NCBI GenBank assembly: GCA_021822995.1
Contig: JAKAPN010000015.1
Location: 1 to 10,301, forward strand
Direction: 5' to 3'
Length of the DNA stretch: 10,301 nt
Source of the DNA: an archaeon
GTDB taxonomy: Archaea; Thermoproteota; Nitrososphaeria; Nitrososphaerales; Gagatemarchaeaceae
Shown here: piece after piece, positions 6,108 to 10,301 of the stretch
Layout: each line of letters begins with the position of its first letter
Position numbering within the stretch: position 1 is the first letter of the stretch
Notes under the pieces: generated by a model
Seen by the model: only the letters and a program-made list of their open reading frames with translations
Told to the model about the DNA's origin: nothing
Database searches by the model: none
Program-made: the position numbers and the translations under genes

Positions 6108-7109
6108 CTACACGGGACCGTCGAACGCGGACGGGTGCTTCCACCAGTGATAGAGGACTGCGGAGACCACTACAATCCTGGCGTAGATGGTGAATCCCAT
6201 CAGGACCGAAGTCACTGGGATGGTGAATGCGCCGCCTTGGAAGTAGAAGAGGACTTGGGTACCCATGAAACCCAGCTGACCCTCGATCCAGGGGACCAGC
6301 GCCCGGTGAAATCCGAACAGAAGGTCTCCGACGAAAAAGTAGCCAACATCGTTCATGAGTGAGACGAGCAAACCCAGGCTGACAGCCAGCTGCCAGTCCT
6401 TGAGCCCTTGGAACACGATCAGGACCCCGAACGGCGCCATGTAGGTGAGAATCAGCCAGACATGGTATGCAGGCGCGGAGGTCCCATACAGGTCTACCCA
6501 GTTGATCAAGACCAATCCGTACACCGCGGAGAAAAGTATCAGCTTGAGCAGCACGATCTGCCTGTAGTCCGTGGGCCTCAGCCCTGAGACGATCATCTCG
6601 ATGCCGCTCAGAAGCACGACGACCCCTATGAGGGGCACCAGGGTCAAGGACGCGATGTTTGTCACCAGAACGGCCGCGACCGCCAAAGCCAGCGCTAGGG
6701 CGCCGGTGACCAGCGCAGAACCCCGGAGAAGGATGTGATGCTCCCTGTGGGCTGAGTGGGCCAACCGCCCTATCCCCTGAACAGCCAGTGCTATGGCGAA
6801 CAGGAACACCAGGGTGTCGAAGCTTAGCCCCGGGAAGAGGATCACGACGAGGAGCGCCAGGGCCGTGACAGCGCCGCCCCCGATCAGGCCGAGGGCCTCT
6901 AACATCGCGACCCCGCGCCTGAACCCGCCGAGGACCATCATGCGGAACGAGCTGAATAACAGCGCCATCGCCACGAGGATGACCAGCTCTCCAATCTGGT
7001 AGTCCAGGTTTGCAAGGACCACGACTGAAACGACGACCGACGCGAGCCCGAAGGCGACCTCAGACAGCCTCAGCCAGGGCTGAGGGACCGATCCAGACTG
7101 GTTCGACAA
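6108..7109 (-). CDS. Ten-helix membrane protein with DUF308/HdeD-like N-terminal half
   Basis: This is a 333-residue integral membrane protein with about ten predicted helices and very short loops. The first six helices (about residues 16-177) look like the HdeD/DUF308 six-helix arrangement, with paired helices, glycine-rich turns and SGIEMIVSGL-type endings. The last part (about 185-325) is different and rich in W, Y, F and D. It includes WLILTYMAPFGVLIVFQGL, then SLMNDVGYFFVGDLLFGF, then a long amphipathic stretch and a final helix ending YHWWKHP. I do not recognise this C-terminal domain and assign no function. The TTG at 7109 is the first start; a weak TATA-like element lies 37 nt upstream, just past the 3' end of the CAU tRNA on the same strand. 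Start and gene are plausible, function unknown. Confidence 0.7.
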   Translation of the reverse strand: MSNQSGSVPQPWLRLSEVAFGLASVVVSVVVLANLDYQIGELVILVAMALLFSSFRMMVLGGFRRGVAMLEALGLIGGGAVTALALLVVILFPGLSFDTLVFLFAIALAVQGIGRLAHSAHREHHILLRGSALVTGALALALAVAAVLVTNIASLTLVPLIGVVVLLSGIEMIVSGLRPTDYRQIVLLKLILFSAVYGLVLINWVDLYGTSAPAYHVWLILTYMAPFGVLIVFQGLKDWQLAVSLGLLVSLMNDVGYFFVGDLLFGFHRALVPWIEGQLGFMGTQVLFYFQGGAFTIPVTSVLMGFTIYARIVVVSAVLYHWWKHPSAFDGPV

Positions 7110-7143
7110 ATGCCCTGCCCCGAGGCCATCAGCGGTGCCTGGC

Positions 7144-7148
7144 TAAAT
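7144..7148 (-). promoter_or_regulatory. Weak TATA-like element before the ten-helix membrane protein
   Basis: ATTTA on the minus strand lies between the 3' end of the CAU tRNA and the TTG at 7109, 37 nt before it. It is short, and cotranscription with the tRNA cannot be excluded. Confidence 0.3.
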
Positions 7149-7190
7149 CTGATGTGGGCCCGGCCGGATTTGAACTGGCGACCGACCGGT

Positions 7191-7206
7191 CTCTCAGGTC
7201 AACCCG
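7191..7206 (-). other. Canonical tRNA intron (37/38) with bulge-helix-bulge
   Basis: The 16-nt intron CGGGTTGACCTGAGAG interrupts the anticodon loop. The central 4-bp helix pairs exon CUCA with intron UGAG. Both 3-nt bulges are present and the cut sites leave a normal 7-nt loop, CTCATAA. The inner hairpin is minimal, with two GG/CC pairs. Confidence 0.85.
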
Positions 7207-7231
7207 TATGAGCCGGTCGCTCTAACCGAAC

Positions 7232-7245
7232 TTCTCGAACGTGCT
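7232..7245 (-). other. Candidate non-canonical D-loop intron
   Basis: The D loop holds 18 nt between A14-G15 and the GGTTA that should follow, where 2-4 are normal. One relaxed bulge-helix-bulge is possible: CTC of the D stem pairs with GAG at 7234-7236, with bulges AGA and AAG. This would remove 14 nt and leave an 11-nt D loop. The helix has only 3 bp, so the exact boundaries are uncertain. Confidence 0.45.
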
Positions 7246-7285
7246 CTGAGCTACGGGCCCACTTTCGCTGCTCCCCTTCTGCTGC

Positions 7286-7292
7286 CTTTAAG
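7286..7292 (-). promoter_or_regulatory. TATA box of the CAU tRNA
   Basis: CTTAAAG on the minus strand is centred 29 nt before the first tRNA base at 7260, so transcription would start at or next to the mature 5' end. It lies back-to-back with the aIF1 promoter. Confidence 0.5.
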
Positions 7293-7307
7293 CGGCTCGG
7301 CTAAGCG

Positions 7308-7313
7308 TAAATA
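7308..7313 (+). promoter_or_regulatory. TATA box of the aIF1 gene
   Basis: TAAATA is centred about 32 nt before the GTG at 7343, predicting a leader of roughly 5-7 nt. Confidence 0.5.
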
Positions 7314-7342
7314 GCCCCGAAAACAGTCAAAATCCAGTAGCA

Positions 7343-7639
7343 GTGAGCAAGGACCAAGACGAAGGGTTCGACGACATTCTGGCCGAGCTAGACCGCGAAG
7401 AGGCTCGCGTCAAGATACGGATGGAAATGCGCCGTTTCGGCAAACCCACCACCGTCATAGAGGGGATCAAGATGAACGACAAGGACCTTCACGAGCTGAA
7501 TTCGAAGATGAAGAGGGCGCTGGCGACCGGCGGAACGGTGAAGGACGGCATAATGATACTTCAGGGCGACCATAGGGAGAGCGCGGCAAAGATGCTCAAA
7601 GAGAACGGCTTTTCCGAGAGCGCGATCGAGATAATCTAG
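7343..7639 (+). CDS. Translation initiation factor aIF1 (SUI1 family)
   Basis: The protein has 98 residues, the normal length for archaeal aIF1/SUI1. After an acidic N-terminal segment (DEGFDDILAELD) come the strand IRMEMRRFGKPTTVIEGI near residues 25-42, the ATGGTVKDG loop at 61-69 and LQGDHR at 73-78, ending with a C-terminal helix and GFSESAIEII. These are the SUI1 hallmark motifs. aIF1 binds the small ribosomal subunit near the P site and promotes accurate start-codon selection, which matters in a genome using many TTG and GTG starts. The start is GTG at 7343, supported by the conserved length and by a TATA box about 32 nt upstream. The gene stands between the divergent CAU tRNA and the complex I genes, which have their own promoter. 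Confidence 0.95.
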   Translation: MSKDQDEGFDDILAELDREEARVKIRMEMRRFGKPTTVIEGIKMNDKDLHELNSKMKRALATGGTVKDGIMILQGDHRESAAKMLKENGFSESAIEII

Positions 7640-7682
7640 CCCTATGCCCCGCTCCGTCTCATATCATCGCCCCATCTCAAAC

Positions 7683-7689
7683 TTTTAAA
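7683..7689 (+). promoter_or_regulatory. Promoter of the nuoHIJK operon
   Basis: TTTTAAA is centred about 40 nt before the GTG at 7726, predicting a leader of about 12-14 nt. That leader carries GGAG at 7717-7720, a Shine-Dalgarno-like site five bases before the start, so this operon is led differently from the leaderless genes to the left. Confidence 0.55.
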
Positions 7690-7725
7690 GGGTAACTCGA
7701 GGCGCAACACACAGGCGGAGTCACA

Positions 7726-8895
7726 GTGTCGAAGCCAATTACGACCTTCGAGGACTTCGTCAAGCGGATAATCATAGTCGTATTCTGGGTCGCACTGGTA
7801 TCCGTAGTCGTTTTGCTCCCGATTTACTATCTTCTGGACGCGGAGTTCCACTTCCCGGTAGACTTCATCCACCTCGCCATCAACCCCAACCTGATCATCG
7901 CTTACCAGCTCAACCTGCTCGCTACGGAGCCATTCCGCACGCTGTTCGCGCTGACGGTCTTCCCCGGGTTCACGTTCGTGGCGGTCTACGGGACGATTTT
8001 CATGGGATGGGTAGAGAGGAAGCTCACCGCGAAGATCCAGCTCAGGACTGGACCCATGTACGCGGGGAGGCTCGAAGGGATACTCCAGAATATCGCAGAT
8101 TTCTTCAAGCTCGCGTTCAAAGAGATCGTTATCCCGAACGGAGTTGACACGGCGACATTCGTAGCCATACCGTTCGCCTTGATGGCCGTCGCGGGTGCGC
8201 TGGTCGCGCTGGTGCCGCTCTCACCTACCACCTACATCGCAGACCCTTCAGTCGGAGCCGTCCTGGTCTTCGCCATCCTTGGGTTCACTCCCGTCATCGT
8301 ACTGCTCGCAGGATGGGCGAGCAACAGCAAGTATCCCTTCCTGGGCGGGCTCAGGGCTCTCCACCAGTTGGTTGCATACGAGATACCGCTGATCCTCTCG
8401 CTGGTCGGGACTGTGGTACTCGCTGGTTCGCTCAATCTCATGAACATCGTTCAGGCGCAGTCCGGGCTCTGGTACCTTTTCCTTCAGCCGCTAGGAGCCA
8501 TAGTCTTCTTCATCGGCGCCCTTGCCGAACTCGAGAGGATCCCCTTTGACATTCCGGAAGCCGACAGCGAGCTCGTCGCAGGGTGGCAGACGGAGTACAC
8601 GAGCATGCTCTTCGGCACGTTCCAGCTGGCTAACTTCTCGAGGATGTACATCCTTGCGGGCCTGTTCACTACCTTCTTCCTGGGGGGGTGGTTGGGTCCC
8701 GCCCCGGTGCCACCTGAAGCCTGGTTCATACTGAAGGTGACCATCGTGATGATATTCATGATGTTGCCCCGGTCGATCATGCCCCGGTTGAGGATCGACA
8801 TGCTCCTGAGGGCAGGGTGGGTCAAGCTGCTTGCGCTTTCCTTCGCCAACATATTCCTGACCATGGTGATCGTCTCACTGGGACTGGTGCACTAG
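7726..8895 (+). CDS. nuoH: Complex I subunit NuoH (membrane quinone-site subunit)
   Basis: This is a 389-residue, multi-helix subunit of the NADH-quinone-oxidoreductase/Fpo-like complex, homologous to ND1. It forms much of the quinone cavity where the peripheral arm joins the membrane arm. The conserved loop GWVERKLTAKIQLRTGP is near residues 94-110, with E97-R98-K99. The second signature IPFDIPEADSELVAG is at 272-286, followed by the QTEYTSMLFGTFQLAN segment. Compared with typical NuoH (about 320-340 residues) there is an N-terminal extension of some 50 residues, with an extra hydrophobic stretch near 13-35 before the usual first helix. The GTG start at 7726 is preceded by GGAG and a TATA box. 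It is the first gene of a tight operon, with nuoI starting 1 nt after its stop. Confidence 0.95.
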   Translation: MSKPITTFEDFVKRIIIVVFWVALVSVVVLLPIYYLLDAEFHFPVDFIHLAINPNLIIAYQLNLLATEPFRTLFALTVFPGFTFVAVYGTIFMGWVERKLTAKIQLRTGPMYAGRLEGILQNIADFFKLAFKEIVIPNGVDTATFVAIPFALMAVAGALVALVPLSPTTYIADPSVGAVLVFAILGFTPVIVLLAGWASNSKYPFLGGLRALHQLVAYEIPLILSLVGTVVLAGSLNLMNIVQAQSGLWYLFLQPLGAIVFFIGALAELERIPFDIPEADSELVAGWQTEYTSMLFGTFQLANFSRMYILAGLFTTFFLGGWLGPAPVPPEAWFILKVTIVMIFMMLPRSIMPRLRIDMLLRAGWVKLLALSFANIFLTMVIVSLGLVH

Positions 8896-8896
8896 A

Positions 8897-9454
8897 ATGG
8901 GAACCTTGGGCTACATCAAGGGCGTCCTCGTCGCCACCTGGTCTGGGGTCAGGCACTTCTTCCGTCCCAGGATGACGTTGAGGTACCCCGAACAGAAGCT
9001 CGACCTGGAGGACGCCGAGTATCCCACATCTCCGCGCCGTCCAGCCGGTCTGACGCCTGGCTACAAATACGACCCTCTCCAGGGAGTCGGAATCCCAGGG
9101 TTCAAGGGGAGGCATATCCTGTACTTCGAGAAGTGTACAGGGTGTCAGCTATGCGCCATAGCTTGCGACGGGATTGCAGTCGCGATTGACATGCAGAAGG
9201 TGGCCAAAGGGAAGGTGCAGAACAAGAAGGACATCTGGCCGGCGGTCGACTACGGCAGGTGCGTCTTCTGCGGGCTTTGCGTCGACGCTTGTCCTTTCGA
9301 CGCTCTCTATATGACCAACGATTACGAGCTCTCTGCGTTTGACAAGATGAGCCTAAAGTACACGCCCGACATGCTCGCCCTCCCTCCCAAGCTCGAGGGG
9401 AAGAAGTACAAGGTCGAGTTCGACACAGAAAAAGGAGTCGCCAAGCATGGCTGA
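8897..9454 (+). CDS. nuoI: Complex I subunit NuoI (two 4Fe-4S clusters)
   Basis: The protein has 185 residues. The N-terminal amphipathic segment (LVATWSGVRHFFRPRMTLRY) matches the NuoI anchor that lies along the membrane. Two ferredoxin motifs follow: C80-x2-C83-x2-C86-x3-C90 (CTGCQLCAIAC) and C122-x2-C125-x2-C128-x3-C132 (CVFCGLCVDACP). All eight cysteines for clusters N6a and N6b are present, so it should pass electrons toward the last cluster and the quinone. The residue after the fourth cysteine of the first motif is Asp instead of the usual Pro. It starts with ATG 1 nt after the nuoH stop and overlaps nuoJ by 8 nt, showing translational coupling. The electron donor (NADH, F420 or ferredoxin) cannot be told from this window. 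Confidence 0.95.
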   Translation: MGTLGYIKGVLVATWSGVRHFFRPRMTLRYPEQKLDLEDAEYPTSPRRPAGLTPGYKYDPLQGVGIPGFKGRHILYFEKCTGCQLCAIACDGIAVAIDMQKVAKGKVQNKKDIWPAVDYGRCVFCGLCVDACPFDALYMTNDYELSAFDKMSLKYTPDMLALPPKLEGKKYKVEFDTEKGVAKHG

Positions 9455-9953
9455 CCCTATCTTCATAGCGATGGCCGTGGTTACAGTGGGGAGCGCGATC
9501 TTTGCGCTCGAAGCGAAGGAGATAATCTACGGCGCTATCGGCTTGGCCGGTTCACTGTTCGGCGTCGCAACCCTGTTCTTCCTGCTAGACGCGCCCTACG
9601 TCGCAGTCTTCCAGATATCGGTGTACATCGGCGCGGTTGCAGTACTCATTTTGTTCACGGTCATGCTCGTGAGGCAGGAGAACTGGGCAAAGGAGGTGAA
9701 GGCCCGCTCGCTGACCCGGGTGGCAGGGATCCTGACCGGCCTTGCCGTGGTCTTCGCGCTCGTGTTCGCGGTGATAGCAACGAACCTCTCGCAGTTCAGC
9801 AGCATAACCAACAGCGCCACTTTCGTCAACATCGGGCAGCTCATATCCACTGGAGACTCTCCCATACTCGAAGTACTGGCGCTGGTGCTGGCGGCATCCG
9901 TGATCGGCGCGCTGACTCTGTCGCGGGTCGACAGGGAGGATGCTGGCAGATGA
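9447..9953 (+). CDS. nuoJ: Complex I subunit NuoJ
   Basis: The protein has 168 residues and five membrane helices (about 4-22, 27-47, 52-74, 89-112 and 140-158), the standard NuoJ/ND6 layout. The diagnostic third helix contains YIGAVAVLILFTVML with Y60 and G62, where the family has the pi-bulge used in coupling quinone chemistry to proton pumping. It begins with ATG inside the end of nuoI (8-nt overlap), with AGGAG at 9433-9437 nine bases before the start. The stop codon TGA overlaps the nuoK ATG. Together these indicate one polycistronic mRNA. Confidence 0.93.
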   Translation: MADPIFIAMAVVTVGSAIFALEAKEIIYGAIGLAGSLFGVATLFFLLDAPYVAVFQISVYIGAVAVLILFTVMLVRQENWAKEVKARSLTRVAGILTGLAVVFALVFAVIATNLSQFSSITNSATFVNIGQLISTGDSPILEVLALVLAASVIGALTLSRVDREDAGR

Positions 9954-10282
9954 ACTACCTCTCAGATTACGTGATCGTATCTGCAATGCTCTTCGGCATT
10001 GGCGTCTACGGGCTCGTGACGAAGAGGAACGCTCTGCGGCTCTTGTTCGCAGTCGAGCTTATGATCAACGCCGCCAACCTGAATTTCGTCGCCTTCGGGC
10101 AGTACCTCCCCTTCCAGGGAGGCGTCCAGCCGCTTGCTCCGAATGCGCTGGGTCAGACCTTCGTTCTGTTCTCAATCGCACTGGCCGCGGCGGAGGCGGC
10201 CGTCATCCTCGCCATAGTGGTAGTAGCCTACAGGCTCCACGAAGACGTCGACGTCAGTGAACTCAAGACCATGGAGGGCTAA
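9950..10282 (+). CDS. nuoK: Complex I subunit NuoK
   Basis: The protein has 110 residues and three membrane helices, matching NuoK/ND4L. The family signature RNALRLLFAVELMINAANLN is present with the conserved membrane glutamate E36; a second membrane glutamate, E82, is in LAAAEAAVILAIVVV. These two glutamates belong to the proton channel between NuoJ/NuoK and NuoN in studied complexes. The ATG overlaps the nuoJ stop (ATGA) and has GGGAGGA at 9934-9940, nine bases upstream. A charged C-terminal tail (LHEDVDVSELKTMEG) follows the third helix. The end of the gene carries the ribosome-binding site for a probable next gene. Confidence 0.95.
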   Translation: MNYLSDYVIVSAMLFGIGVYGLVTKRNALRLLFAVELMINAANLNFVAFGQYLPFQGGVQPLAPNALGQTFVLFSIALAAAEAAVILAIVVVAYRLHEDVDVSELKTMEG

Positions 10283-10286
10283 AACA

Positions 10287-10301
10287 TTGTACAGTTCTCT
10301 C
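10287..10301 (+). CDS. Possible start of the next complex I gene (truncated by window)
   Basis: TTG at 10287 opens a frame (TTG TAC AGT TCT CTC), with GGAGGG at 10273-10278 inside the end of nuoK, eight bases upstream. In related clusters the antiporter-like subunits NuoL, NuoM or NuoN follow nuoK, so one of these is expected. Only five codons are visible, so the identity is an inference from gene order. Confidence 0.4.

Larger units (their letters stand above)
7155..7260 (-). tRNA. CAU-anticodon tRNA (Ile2 or elongator Met) with anticodon-loop intron and D-loop insertion
   Basis: The minus strand folds as acceptor GGGCCCG/CGGGCCC with A73, D stem GCTC/GAGC, anticodon stem ACCGG/CCGGT, variable loop CGGTC and T arm GCCAG-TTCAAAT-CCGGC. 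The anticodon CAT is at 7208-7210. A 16-nt intron after position 37 (7191-7206) fits a bulge-helix-bulge: CTCA pairs with TGAG, flanked by the 3-nt bulges TAC and AGA, with cuts after the second base of each. The D loop is 25 nt instead of about 9-11. The T stem has one A52-C62 mismatch. CCA is not encoded. The G1-C72 acceptor and the lack of the GGG/CCC anticodon-stem pairs exclude the initiator. The choice between Ile2 (agmatidine-modified) and elongator Met is open; the GGGCCCG acceptor makes me lean to Ile2. Confidence 0.88.

Noticed and set aside
9940..10260. Arg-rich open frame overlapping nuoK in another frame
   Set aside because: It is a shadow of nuoK, whose family signature and coupled start are clear.
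1..10301. CRISPR array, insertion sequence, prophage, toxin-antitoxin or defence island
   Set aside because: I saw no regularly spaced direct repeats, no transposase or integrase motifs, and no recognisable defence proteins in any frame.

Overview
The window reads as chromosomal DNA of an archaeon, most likely a Thermoproteota member related to Nitrososphaeria (thaumarchaeal type). This rests on AT-rich TATA boxes about 29 nt before start codons, several apparently leaderless TTG/GTG starts, a tRNA with a bulge-helix-bulge intron, an archaeal SUI1/aIF1 gene, an archaeal-type inositol-phosphate-synthase homologue and a NuoH-I-J-K cluster. Base composition is GC-rich throughout. The lineage is inferred from gene content, not tested.

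Left part (1-2888): the 3' end of an inositol-3-phosphate synthase homologue (+) that seems to lack catalytic lysines. It converges on a RibD-C/DHFR-family reductase (-) and a short NfeD-type membrane protein (-). The NfeD gene is divergent from a PaiB-like FMN-binding protein (+). Middle (2889-5758): about 290 bp with no convincing gene, a TPC-motif P1B heavy-metal ATPase (+), tRNA-Asn (-), and a SnoaL/NTF2-fold protein (+) that appears to share one divergent TATA element with the tRNA. Right-middle (5759-7260): a small three-helix membrane protein (+), a ten-helix membrane protein with a DUF308/HdeD-like N-terminal half (-), and a CAU-anticodon tRNA (-) with an anticodon-loop intron and a D-loop insertion. 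Right end (7305-10301): aIF1 (+), then a respiratory complex I segment nuoH-nuoI-nuoJ-nuoK (+) with its own promoter, tightly packed with overlaps, and probably the first codons of the next subunit.

The genes on the left are mostly single transcription units with separate promoters, and their products have no obvious shared pathway. The only clear multi-gene machine is the complex I membrane arm: NuoH and NuoI carry electrons from the peripheral iron-sulfur chain to the quinone site, while NuoJ and NuoK take part in proton translocation. I saw no mobile element, CRISPR array, phage gene or defence island. The most unusual items are the doubly interrupted CAU tRNA, the lysine-poor inositol-phosphate-synthase homologue and the shared divergent promoter.
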